Part shown: piece by piece, positions 35,598-46,684 of the stretch
Numbering within the stretch: position 1 is the first letter of the stretch
Layout of the letters: the number at the start of each line of letters is the position of its first letter
DNA from: Maylandia zebra
Lineage: Eukaryota > Chordata > Actinopteri > Cichliformes > Cichlidae
Reading direction: 5' to 3'
Length of the DNA: 64,000 nt
Assembly (NCBI RefSeq): GCF_041146795.1
Contig: NC_135186.1
Location: forward strand, 36,778,867 to 36,842,866
Notes under the pieces: model-generated
Seen by the model: only the letters and a program-made list of their open reading frames with translations
The model's database searches: none
Told to the model about the DNA's origin: nothing
Made by a program: the position numbers and the translations under genes

Positions 35598-35791
35598 GTC
35601 AGCACTATGTTGGTGTTTGTATTGAATCAGATTATTTGTATGGAACAGACTTTGGTGTCACACCAGTTTGTACTACAGGATGGAGTAGGGAGCTGATGTG
35701 GGGTCCAGTCTGTGAAAGAACAGCTGTTCCAGTTACCCTAACTTACAACAACAACACAATCAGTGGATGTGATGAGCACGTCACCTACTGA
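35598..35791 (+). CDS. Unassigned candidate terminal exon
   Basis: After a reasonable acceptor (TGGTGTTCTTTAG) a phase-1 frame of 64 codons runs to a TGA at 35,789-35,791. It encodes QHYVGVCIESDYLYGTDFGV, then TPVCTTGWSRELMWGPVCER and VPVTLTYNNNTISGCDEHVT. The residues are cysteine- and aromatic-rich and look like an extracellular domain end, not low-complexity sequence. The frame is open back to about 35,508 but has no suitable ATG. I do not recognise the family. It lies just after the Tc1 copy and in the same orientation as the two receptors. It could be a stranded exon of a disrupted gene or a chance frame. Confidence 0.3.
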
Positions 35792-35825
35792 ACTGTAAAC
35801 GGAGGAATTTCTGTGGATCATTTTT

Positions 35826-36080
35826 GTTAACTGCTTATTCAGCTGAGGGTCACAGGGGTGGAGTCTGTCCCAGCTGTCACAGGGAGAGAGGCGGGTCCAC
35901 CTGCACAGGTCGCAAGTCAGAAAGGACAGAAACCACACTCTCTCATATACACACCTATATGTTTTGGGCACAACCTGACAACCGTCTCATTGGACCGTGG
36001 GAGAGCACATGAATGTCACAGAAAGACCCCAGCTGACCAAGACCCTTGAACCTGGAGACTTTAATCTGGGCAGCAGTGCC
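35826..36080. repeat. Dispersed teleost repeat (copy related to 54,035)
   Basis: CAGGGGTGGAGTCTGTCCCA, GCTGTCACAGGGAGAGAGGC and ACCTGCACAGGTCGCAAGTC follow the order of a very abundant fish repeat, with better-preserved wording at 54,035-54,300. It has no coding content. Confidence 0.6.
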
Positions 36081-38640
36081 TGACATCACCTCACCGCCCC
36101 GACGTCAGGCTCTAATCTTGTGTTTGTGTTTTACTCCAGGGCAGCTGCCGTGACACCGTCACCTGGAGGAGTTTTAGTTTAGAACTCCTGTTATCAGATA
36201 CATGGATATAAAGTCTTTACTTTTTATGTGTCTTTATGCAATACATGTGGATTCTGTCAACTCAGTATTAATATTCAAGTCAAGCCAGCTTCATTTGAAC
36301 AGCACATTTTAAAAATAATTACTCCATTACTTAAATAATCAATAGCTGCAGCCCTACAGCTGTCCCCACCTGAGGAACTGGCGCGGGTGCAGGCCGGGCC
36401 CCGGTCGCTCTCACCCCGGGAACAGGGATGGGTGAAGGAGCAGGTTCAGGAGAAGCCCCAGGAACTGGAGGATAGACTGTGCTGGGGTGAAGCTGCAGAA
36501 CAGGAGAGCCAATCTGAGCCATACTTGGGAGTGATAACTGCTATTAACAGCCATTGGATAGAGTGATAACCATGGTGGGTCTAGTCAGTATAATCAGCAG
36601 TAAATGAGTGTGTGGGTGAAGAAATGCTGCACACAGTGCTGTTTGATTCAAGAACCCAAAGCAAAACTCAAAAAGTGTCTCAGGGAGGGGAACCAGCCAG
36701 ATGTTGTCAGTGTCACTGATGGAAATCCAGCTGCACTAACCCTCCAGTACATGAGACCTGCCACACAAACAGGCCTACAGAAAGACAGGGTGGAGTGATT
36801 CAGCACACAGTACACAGGCGGCTGCTGGCTGCAGACAGGCTCATTACATACAGAGACGTTCTCTTCACACTGATGCAAATAAAAGAAATTATATGACAGA
36901 TTTTACAGATGTATTTAGCAGTCAGTCAGCACTTTGAGGTTTTTGATTCCATAATAGTTGTTGTGAAATCAGAGTAAGGACAGTGGGCTGGACCTGTCTG
37001 GGAACTTTGTATCAAACTGAGAAAGAGCTCCATCGTCATACATTAGTCTGAAGGTAACAATGTTGAGAAATGCGAGAGCTTGTAGAATATTTCGAATGAG
37101 TTTGATTTGTTCCTTCATCCTGTTGATTTATAAAATTCATAACATGTGTGCTTAAACAACATTAAACTGTAGGTCTCCTGTCATAATCAGTTCAGTTATA
37201 ATCATACTGAAATACCATTGAAACGTTTTTTTACCATGAAACATGAACCTGGGACAGTCGCCTACAAACACCAAGCAGGTAGTTCTCTGATTACATCAAA
37301 CAGGAAACAGGCCGATAAACAGATAAACAGATAAACCCTCAGCCTTACACTGGAATTCAGTGTCGCGAAATCAGTTTTACCCCGGTTCTTTTTATTCCTC
37401 GAGCATCCAGAGATGGCACCGGACTCAGTAGTCATTTTCACAAAATCTTTATTCATCTTTATTCATCTTCATTTATCTTTACTCTTCTTCATTTAAGCAT
37501 GCACTTCTAGAAGGGAAGATGAGGCCGGTGTCCCTCTGCAAAAATCTTCATCCCTTTGTTAGTTCCACCCAGCTTTATAGAAACAACCCCATCATAAAAC
37601 CCCCCTACGGTGTGCTGCAAACTCTGTCTGTGTCTATGTGAGTGCTCATGAGTGAGTGTGTGCGCATACCTGTGTGTATGTGTGTGCACATGAGTGACTG
37701 TGCGTGTGGATGTGTGTGCGTGACAGTTAAAACACTGTGGGTGTAGGTGACTCCCTAGAGGTCATAAAACCCCTCTCCCTTCTAGACCACAGTTACAAGT
37801 ATCATAAATGTTGCAACCCCCACCCTAAAGCTTCCTCTGGGGAATTTCCACTCAGTGGGGGAGAAGCCTCCTACAATCTAAGTTCACAACAGAGTGAGGC
37901 CTTTATTACTCTACACACAGTGTCTCTACAATAGTTCTATATTCTACAATAACACATTTCTAAACTCTAGATCAGCTAAATATTCTACATCAGCAACACT
38001 TCAAATGTTTCCAAACACACAAGTTGCTCTCTCTCAGTCTCCGGTAGGTCACAAATATCAGATTACAGCTGATTTATTTATTTAATTTGTTTAATATTAA
38101 ACTTTACTCTGTCAAAAGAATGTTTTTTCTGTGTCTCAGGAGGATCAGTTGGCTGAGTGTGACAATAACATTCCTGCATTCCTGGAACTGGAATATTGAG
38201 CTAACTGGAATAATGTTGGGATGTCTCATGTCGGACTGAGGACGTACTGGATGCTACACTGACTCGTGCGTCACCTTGTGGTTCAAAGTGGTATTACACG
38301 AGGCTGTGCTGTCATGTAATACCACTTTGAACCACAAGGTGATTGAAATGTTTGATATAATATCAGAACTGTTGTTCTTTCATATTCTGTTCATAGATGT
38401 ATTTAAATGTTCAAAGATTTGAAACTCATGTTAAACAAACTGTGAGAAGAAAGAAAGTCTGACTCTTTTCTAACATTTGACCCAAACTGTTTTTCTAAAT
38501 GATCCCAAACTAAAGTTCTTCAGATACAGTAAGAGAAATGATTTCATGATGAATGATGATCATTGTTGGAGGTTTTGGTCACGGTGCTGAATTTAACAGA
38601 GTCAAGTGTCATCATTGTATTTCCACTTTGCACATAATAC
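36081..38640. other. Intergenic stretch, possible LTR-like block at 37,380-37,880
   Basis: No exon is supported. A minus-strand frame near 36,331-36,522 is proline-rich low-complexity sequence. The block 37,380-37,880 is GC- and motif-rich (CATAAAACCCCCCTACGGTG, CCCTAGAGGTCATAAAACCC) and bounded by AT-rich DNA, which would suit an LTR or non-autonomous element, but no termini were found. A strong hairpin lies at 38,271-38,342. Confidence 0.3.
38271..38342. repeat. 72-base perfect foldback hairpin
   Basis: TCACCTTGTGGTTCAAAGTG plus GTATTACA (38,271-38,298) is followed after a 16-base loop by its exact reverse complement (38,315-38,342). Twenty-eight paired bases without a mismatch suggest a foldback element or a very recent inverted duplication. 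It lies about 330 bases upstream of the receptor B TATA box. Confidence 0.9.
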
Positions 38641-38648
38641 TATAAATA
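38641..38648 (+). promoter_or_regulatory. TATA box of receptor B
   Basis: TATAAATA about 30 bases before GCAGCAGACTCACAGACGG, the start of the block shared with receptor A's 5' flank. Spacing to the ATG at 38,825 gives a 5' UTR of about 150 bases. Receptor A has only a weak CATATAAGG at the comparable place. Confidence 0.6.
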
Positions 38649-38824
38649 TAAGGAGGAAGCCTGAGGCCCTGCAGCAGACTCACAGACGGATGCAGAGGGG
38701 AGGAGTGTAGAGGTGCTGTGGTGTTTGGAGGAGGGACTCCTTCAGTTAGAGAAGTGAGGCGTCACAAGTTCCTGGTTTCCAGTGAAGAAGAAGAGAGGCA
38801 GCAGTGAACCATCAGAGCCTCATC

Positions 38825-41800
38825 ATGAAAGTCCGTCACACTCTGATCTGCTGCTTCTTCCTTTGTGAGTACATTCACTTGTTCTTTCTGTCACTCTCCT
38901 TCTTCAACATGTTTCTGTTGTTAAACATGATGATCAGAGTCAGCTATGAGTCACTTTCATGGACGCTTCTTCCATTCAAACTGCTTTTATTCATGATTTC
39001 ATGGATGTGTTTGTGGCCAGTATGGACAGAAGAAACCATCACAGTGAGACATTCATGGACATGTTGCTGCTCACTTTGGCTTTAGGATTCGTCCTTTCAA
39101 AGATGGTTTCTTACAAGTGTTTGTTACGTCCTCAAAATAACCTGTAACATCAAAGTAAAAACTCCACCTGATACTTTCAGTTATTATTTGAAAATACAAA
39201 CTTGTTGATCAAGTCAATGAATTTTTCTTTGAAAGACAAAAACACATTTTGTTGCTTTTACTGTTACATGTTCATGTTTCTTCACTGTGACTATTCACAG
39301 TTCACTCCCACAGTGCATATAGATTTGACAAAATGACATCACTACCTGCAGACAAATATAAACCTGTGAGAGACGTGAGTGAAATCTGTCAGCATCTTCA
39401 AACCCAGAGTTGTGTGAAAAGTTATTTGCTAATTCTTCCTGTTTGTCCTGTTGGAGCTGAACAGAAATACGACTGCACAGAGTTTAAATGCTGGAATGAA
39501 CTGAAATCATTCACATAAAGTAACTGACTCACATCAGCTGCTGAGTTTGGCTTCAGAGCTTTAAAATAGAGTCATAAATTACTCAATAACATGTCGTTAA
39601 TTGCAAGTATTTGTTACTTCCTCAAAAAAAAAAAAAAAACGAAGTGTCTTGCCCAAGGACACAACGACTGAGACTGTCCAAGCCGGGGCTCGAACCAGCA
39701 ACCTTCAGGTTACAAGGTGAACTCCCAACTCCTGAGCCACGATCACCCTCAGTAAAACAAAGTTACAACAAATAAAAACTTCATCACTGGTTTTGTTGTT
39801 GCTTCATGAACTTTGACACCAGCAGTACATTTAAACTAAATGATGACATCACTTCCTGTGGATGAAACACATGAAAAACTTGCATGTTGAGCTGTTGCTT
39901 CAATCTCTCAACACATAATTACTACAAGTACCACACAGAGGAGTTATGAGTCATTTACATGTTTTGTTTATCTTCATCTTTTATTGTCATTTTATTCATG
40001 CATAGGAAACATGTTCAGATATATTTTGAGTCGTGTCGACTGGAAGAAGATTTTCCACCACTTTAGACAATAAAATGTATTTGACATGAATCATTGTTGT
40101 TATTCAGACTTTAGTCTCAGTGTGTCTGTGTGTGAATGTTGTGATCAGACTGCAGCTTCTTACAGGAAGTACAAACAGTAACTGTTGATGGTTCATGTTT
40201 CCAACAGCTCTGCAGGAGGGAAACCCTGAAGTCACCGATGCTCAGATTCTTCACTATGGAGTCATTGGAGGAGATTTTAAAGCTGGATTCTCCTTTAATT
40301 CTCCAGGAACATGGAAGATGTTCTGCAGAGAAGAATGTGAAGGAGAAAACATTCTCATTAATACAACTGATGTCAGAGCTCAAACAGGCAGATACAGCAT
40401 TGAATATGAATGGACTGGTTCTCATGGTTTATATGTGAGCATCTCAAAGCTGACTGAGTCTGACTCTGGACAGTACAGCTGTGGTTTGGCTGGATCTTCA
40501 TCATCAGCTTCACTCACACAGTTTGTGATCGTTGTTGCTGAAGGTGAGTTTCTGTTTCAGCTGTGGAAATGTTTAGTTTCTGTTCCTGAAGCAAAGTTTG
40601 AGTTTCACTGACAGCTGCTGACGGTTTAAAGAAGCTGAAGTTTGTTCTTCTGTCAACTGTTGGTTACATTTGGACTCCTCTAAGTAACCGATGAACTGCA
40701 GCTGGGACACGAGTGTGTGTGAATATTAGTGAGTGTGTCAGCTGATAATGATGTGAATGAAATGTTGATGTCAGAAACAGACGCTGATGAATGAAAGAAG
40801 ATTTTCTGATGTAACTTTGATTTTCTTTGATGAGTTTTTGCTTCTGTGTCGTCGGTTTGATCTTTCCAAGAGTTCCCCTCACAGCAAAATGGATTCTTCC
40901 TCAATGAATGTGTGAAAATCACATTCACAACACAAACGTCCATCCAGACTTTAAATGTACTTAAAACCATGAAGGGTTCACAGTTTAGAGTCTATACTTG
41001 TCATAAAAGCTGGTTTTCATGAATCCAATCAGTCTGATGATGAAGCCGTTTAAATCTCACTTAGTTCAACAGTTCCTCTGTCAGACTGGTTGAACTGGGC
41101 AGCTCCCAGTGTAACTGTGGATGAAACTGGAGTTACTCTGATCAGACTGCATCATCTTCAGCACAGATAGTAACTATTGGTTGTTTGTCTCTTTAACAGC
41201 ACTGCTGGATGGAAACGATGATCAGCTGAAACACTTTGATAAAGAAACTGGAAGCTCTCTCACAGTCGGATGTTCCTTTAAACAACCTGGAAACAGAGTG
41301 TTCTTCTGCAGAGGAGAATGTGTAGGAGAAAACATTCTTGTTCTTACACTTGATATCAAAGCTCAGAGAGGCAGATACAAAATTGAATATGATTCAGGAG
41401 TTCTGTATGTGAGCATCACACAGCTGACCAAGTCTGACTCAGGACGGTACAGATGTTACCTGAGTGGATCTTCCAGCAGTTCATTCAGAGACTTTGAGGT
41501 CACTGTCACAGACGGTGAGTTTTTACTGACATTAATCAAATGTTGTCAGAGTGGAGCTGTTCAGCTGTTCCTTATTTCCTGTCATATATCTGCTGTTCCA
41601 GTGGTGGATGTTCATGTTGAACACGAGCAAAGTTTCTAATAATGAGCTCAGTGTCTGTACAGTGATCCCTGTGAGCCAACAGCTCAGGCTGCTCTCAGCA
41701 CTCAGTTTATCTCAACATAGAAACAGAATTATTTAGAAACAAGATTATTTAGAAGTGTGAACTTTGTAAAGTTACTGTGATGGAGAGCAGGAATCAGAGT

Positions 41801-43573
41801 GTGGAGCTGGAAATGAACAGGTGACCATTAATGTCCCTAAATGTCTTTATTGTTTCCAAGAACCTGATATTTCAACATACATTCATATTTTATTTCATTG
41901 TTAAACTATTTTAGTGCATTTTTTTAAATCTAACACTAAATTTGCCAAACTGGTTTTTTCTCAGTCAGTGGATCCATTTAAGGCTCGTTTGATTTCTCAG
42001 CTGATTTTTGAATCTTTGTGTTTTTCTTCTTCACAGCTCCAAACATTTATAAGTCAAACTTTCCTCTCTGCTCTTGTTCAGCAGCTGGACCATCAGCCAC
42101 GACTACAGGAAGCTGCACACCTTCATTAACTTTGACTGGAAGCACTGAGCAGCCTGAAAGAGCAGCATCTGCAGGTACATCCATCTATGAGTCTGAGAGT
42201 AGAAACACTGACAGATTCTTTATAACCTGAGTGAAAACTGGTTTAATTATTATCATAATTACTCCTTAATGTGTCCTGTTATATGCTTTTCATTTAGTTT
42301 GACAAGTGACATTAGCAAACAATCTGAAGTGAATATGTTCTTTAGAAGCTGTAAAATGCTAAAATAACACAACCTCTATTTCATATTATTTCAGTCTGTA
42401 GGTGATGAGTTCTTACTGTACAGCTCTATATACTGTACGCATGTCTTCAGCTTGTTGTTCTTCTCAATCAGCTGCAGATGTGCTGCTGGTTGTGGGTCTG
42501 ACTCTGGCTCTCATCATCATCCTCTCATCACTGACTGTTCTAATAATCTGCATCAAGAGAAAGAGCAGCAGAGGTAAGACAACAGAGACACAGAAACACA
42601 CAGAACGTCTCGTTTCTAACCAAAACTCTTTTTTCACTTCACTTGAAGTCTGTTCAAACAGCTGCAGTCAAACATCAAAATATTTCATCCTGCTTGTCCA
42701 CTTTGGGCTCTAAGAGGAGAGTGGAGTGACTTGTAGAGATGATGTTAAACACTGGAAGTAACTGAATCCTAAACTGTGTCACACATGAACTCTGGACACT
42801 GTCAGCAGGATCAGATCCAGATGTTCTCTGCTTCAGACGTGTGAAGTAAAAACAGGAAAAATATACTGACTACACGACCCATGAAAACTGTAAAATAGTA
42901 TAATTATTGTGGATCACTTCTTCAGTACACAGGAGGAGACTCGAGCAAATGTGAGTCTTTGATTCTGAAGGCAAAGTCTAAAATGAAGCCTAATAAAGTC
43001 CAACTAAGCAGGATGAAAGAACAGGAGGGGCAGCAGTGATCTTCAGCCTCACGTGCACTTTGAATGATTGTTGCCTCTAACAGAGGAACATCCTTTGTTT
43101 GTTCCACAGGTTTGAGGACCAGAGGAAACTCAGAGGGCACAAACATGGAGGTGACTTTCTTTCTCTTTGGTTCCTCTCACTGTTGACAGACTGCTACTGT
43201 AACAAAGAAATAAAGCAGTCACAGTGTGATGGTTCAGTTTGTAGACTGTTCCAGAAATTACAGTCCAAGAAGGTGAATTCAAACAGGTAGGTGACAAAAA
43301 TGGCCGCCCAGACGGAGACTCCAACAACAAACAGAGACACTGTTGTCTGAGAGGTTCAACGAGGCAACGTGGAAATATTTACCAGCACAAATGATTTAAC
43401 CAAGTCAGAGTCTCTTCTTTTTATGTGAAGAAGACAGTTTGTCTCTGTTTCAGGACGTCCACTACGAGAACTTTACTCCAGGTTCTACACGTGAAGACTC
43501 GACCTACCAGAGCCTCGATCCAGCCAGCAGGGACCAGGACCAGACCTACTCTACACTCACACACCACACATGA
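38825..43573 (+). CDS. Receptor B: CD300/pIgR-like two-Ig receptor with ITIM
   Basis: Seven exons (38,825-38,864; 40,208-40,543; 41,200-41,514; 42,037-42,174; 42,472-42,573; 43,110-43,150; 43,454-43,573) join to 1,092 nt, 363 residues. The leader is MKVRHTLICCFFL. Two V-type Ig domains follow (residues about 14-125 and 126-230), each with the extra cysteine pair of CD300/pIgR proteins (FCREEC, FFCRGEC) and a YVSI...L..SDSG-Y-C end. Ig1 has Gly-Phe-Ser-Phe where Ig2 has Gly-Cys-Ser-Phe, so its B-strand cysteine is lost. A Thr/Ser-rich stalk (231-276) and one membrane helix (VGLTLALIIILSSLTVLIIC) follow. The tail has VHY328ENF, the ITIM fit S340-T-Y342-Q-S-L345 and QTY356STL. An inhibitory leukocyte receptor is the likely role, and all external intron phases are 1. 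AATAAA at 43,714 fits polyadenylation. Confidence 0.87.
39640..39745 (-). mobile_element. tRNA-derived SINE head fragment
   Basis: On the minus strand the piece begins TCGTGGCTCAGGAGTTGGGA (A box TGGCTCAGGAG) and has an intact B box GGTTCGAGCCC (39,686-39,696), then GTCCTTGGGCAAGACACTTC. It ends at a poly-A/T run at 39,625-39,640. It lies in the first intron of receptor B. Confidence 0.75.
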
Positions 43574-43610
43574 GACTCTCTGGATTCACACCTGGGTTTG
43601 TTTTTGTACT
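43036..43610 (+). repeat. Receptor tail duplication, copy B
   Basis: Partner of 31,096-31,651, 11.94 kb away in the same orientation. It includes both cytoplasmic exons of receptor B. Similarity stops abruptly after CCTGGGTTTGTTT at the 3' side and at CAGCCTCACGTGCACTTT at the 5' side. Confidence 0.95.
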
Positions 43611-43719
43611 TGAAGACTTCAGTCTTTTTACAGACCCTGGAAATTCACAGCAACTACACCCATAAATGTGCACATTTTAAGCCTTAATACAACTTAATAG
43701 GTTAAGTTTTAAAAATAAA

Positions 43720-45250
43720 CAACTCCCTGAATGTTTGTTATAAAGGAGGAAATTGCAGATAGAAAGACAAAAACGTCTTGGTCTCTGTCTGTCACCCTTG
43801 TAAAACGTGTTTATTTCCGGTGTAAAGTTGGACATCAAGTCTATGGTTGACTCACTGGAGCCTCAAGTGAACATTAGTGAACTGCATTTTTTTTTATCAT
43901 TTTAATTTGCAACAAGACTAATGAGAACATGCCAGATCAGCTCATTTTTGCATGCTTGTCACATCCATTTACTTCAGTGCTCACTGCACTGTGCTCCCAT
44001 GTATTCATCGGCTGTCTCTTATGCTCTGCTTAGCTGTGGTTTTGATCTACTCTGCAGGTTATGTCCAAGTTACTGTCCTAACTTGCAGGTTTTATCTCAG
44101 GTTCATTGCTAGTGCATGTTTCTGTGTGTGAAAAGTGCATTTAGTCCCAGAAGTTCACAGTCTGATATGATTTTCAATAAGATTTTTTCTGCTGTTTACT
44201 TTGCCCTGTCGTTGACACAGTAATACTTATGATATGCAATTAAACAACTTCAGGCTTAGCTCGGTTTTCTTTATGAATGCCATTAAGTGTTATTGAACAT
44301 ATCTTATTTTCTTTTGTAATTAATTGATTTCTTTTAATAAACAGGCAGAACTTGTAACTGAAGCCACGTCTCTTCTTCTCCAAACCTCACTGTGTGCTGG
44401 TTAATGGCCGTGATGTGCAAAGCGAGGCTTCATGAAACACGAAACACACCACGCATGTGTGCTGGAATTATATTCAGGCTTCGAGACGATCTGAAAACAT
44501 CTCCACAGTGACACCTGCTGGACAATTTTACTATCGCCACATCTTGGAGATGCTGTTTATGAGATACTCGCAGCAGAAGCGTCAGTGAGACTTAAAATGA
44601 AAGAAAAAAACGCATGTCGTGAAAATCGTTAAGAAGTAGGTCACCTGTATTCATGTGTTTTTCTAATATTTCTTTTACAATATAAATAAATTCTTTATGG
44701 GAGTTACAGGGAGCATGACGTCACTCAATCCTGCAAATAACATTTTCTGTTGAAAGAAGAAAAAATAAAATTAGAGCACAGACGGAGTCAGAGTCGAACA
44801 TTTCTGTCTGTTTTATTTCTCCTTGAAAGCAGAAAGGAGGTTTTTTACTGAGATACTTTAATGAGTTTACAGAGCGCCGACGTCTCTTTCTCTGTGGATT
44901 CCCGTGTTTAAGTAATTAGATAATGTCGGTCTCCATTAACCACAAAGAAAATAATAAAGAGAGAGAGGGCCTTGTTTTCTGTTACACATGCGCGTGTCAT
45001 AAATACAAAAACATTAATTCAGTAATTACAAATGACTCTGGCTCATTAAAAAAAATGTGAATCCTGACGCCTCGCAGTGCCCGGAAGCAGCAGGTACACC
45101 ACCTGTCGGAACTGGGGCACCAAAGCCTAGTTTATTCGTGGTCATGTGATCTCTGTGTTCGGTGCAGTATTTTGAAACATCGCGTCGGAGCCTCGACACA
45201 GCGAAGAAACGCTTTTCAAGCGTCCCATCCCTGCCAGAAACTCGGCCCCC
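43720..45250. other. Intergenic stretch between receptor B and PHF20
   Basis: No exon is supported. GGCTTCATGAAACACGAAACA with GACACCTGCTGG near 44,430-44,520, and CATCGCGTCGGAGCCTCGAC near 45,180, resemble subterminal parts of common fish hAT elements; neither could be delimited. The remainder is AT-rich. Confidence 0.3.
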
Positions 45251-45252
45251 TT

Positions 45253-45315
45253 CGCGCATGCGCTCTATAGTCATCACAGTATGAGGAGTGCAGAGAACAA
45301 GTAACGTCAGAGGTA
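45253..45315 (+). promoter_or_regulatory. Candidate PHF20 promoter: NRF-1 palindrome and untranslated exon 1
   Basis: CGCGCATGCGCT (45,253-45,264) contains the full NRF-1 core GCGCATGCGC within a CpG-rich patch. About 45 bases on, CGTCAGAGGTAAAC offers a splice donor at about 45,312, suiting a short untranslated exon joined to the ATG exon at 46,489. No other gene start is visible nearby. Which strand is served is inferred. Confidence 0.45.
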
Positions 45316-46488
45316 AACAAGCTTTTATGTTTCTCGTTTACATATTCCACGCTCATGTTTGTAATTAAAGTGCAGAGACATTTTATTAAATATTCCGCTG
45401 GCCGACAGGAGGCCTGCGGCTGCTCGCAGCGGTCAGTGGGACTTGTCAGCCTAAGCTGCTTCAGCAGCAGCGAACTGTTAGCTGTGTTAGCTTCTGTATT
45501 CACAGTCAATGGAGAGGCGATCCAACTCCGCTGAACTGCACCAGCTCAGAGGACAGCTTTAAACATGCGACTGTATCTTCTCTTACGCTGGTGTCTTTTA
45601 CTGAAGTGTTCTTTTAAAGCACTTTCCGCTTCGTCCGGTGTCAATCTGTGCTAATATTTAGAGCTAACATTGATAGCATTAGCATCTTAGCCGCTGTCAA
45701 ATATCTGTTAAGCTAGACAGGGGAGGGACATTTAGAGCGACTGACGACCGAGACAGCCAATAAAATTTAGAGTAGGCGTCCTTAGGAGTCTTCAAGACCA
45801 ATTATCTTCTTCTACTAAGAAAGCTAAGGAATATCAAGCGGAAAGTCAAATGTCTGTTTCATTCATTACAAACTGTTCGAGTTTAATATTCGCACATTTG
45901 TTCAGTCGAAATTCAGACTGCACCCGTGGAAAGCTGATAATAACTACACTAAAAAAAGTTGGGCTGCAACCGTTATCAGAGACGGGCGCAACGTCATCAT
46001 ATGTATGCCGTCATCACGCAACTTGACGTACAGTAGCGTTCGCGACCTTTGACCTTTGTGTGTTCTTGCTTTTTTTTTTTTTTTTAACTTACAACAATAG
46101 TTTGCAAAAATAGAAGAAAAAAGAAAATTCAAACATTTATTTGTTAAGATAATAAATACAATATGGGGGAAACTGTAAAGAAAAGAAATCTTTGGCATAT
46201 CTAGAGTTTGAGTTTATTTAGGAATTTGCTTAGTTCAACCTATACTCTGTTTATAAGTTATTTGAATGGACCGCCTTTGAGTTTTTATTCACCTTGTCCA
46301 TTTACACTTGTTGTTCCACAAATAATGAAACATAGCAAATAGAATATTTATATCCAACATTGAGGATAACCGCTGTGCTCCATCAAAACAAAAGAAAATG
46401 GCTTAAAAATATTGAACTGTCAAATAAACTCTCCACAGTAAAATGACAGAAAATGCTCACATCAACACTTCCTGTGTTTTTGTACCAG

Positions 46489-46595
46489 ATGAAGACACCT
46501 CCGGACCGATCAGGCATCACATTTGAAGTCGGAGCCAAACTAGAAGCTCGAGACCACCACAAGAACTGGTCAGAAGACTCCTCCCCACCACCTTC

Positions 46596-46684
<89 letters not shown>

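Noticed and set aside
46043..46055. Nuclear-receptor DR1-like site (AGGTCAAAGGTCG on the minus strand)
   Set aside because: A single 13-base match in intronic DNA is expected by chance and has no supporting context.
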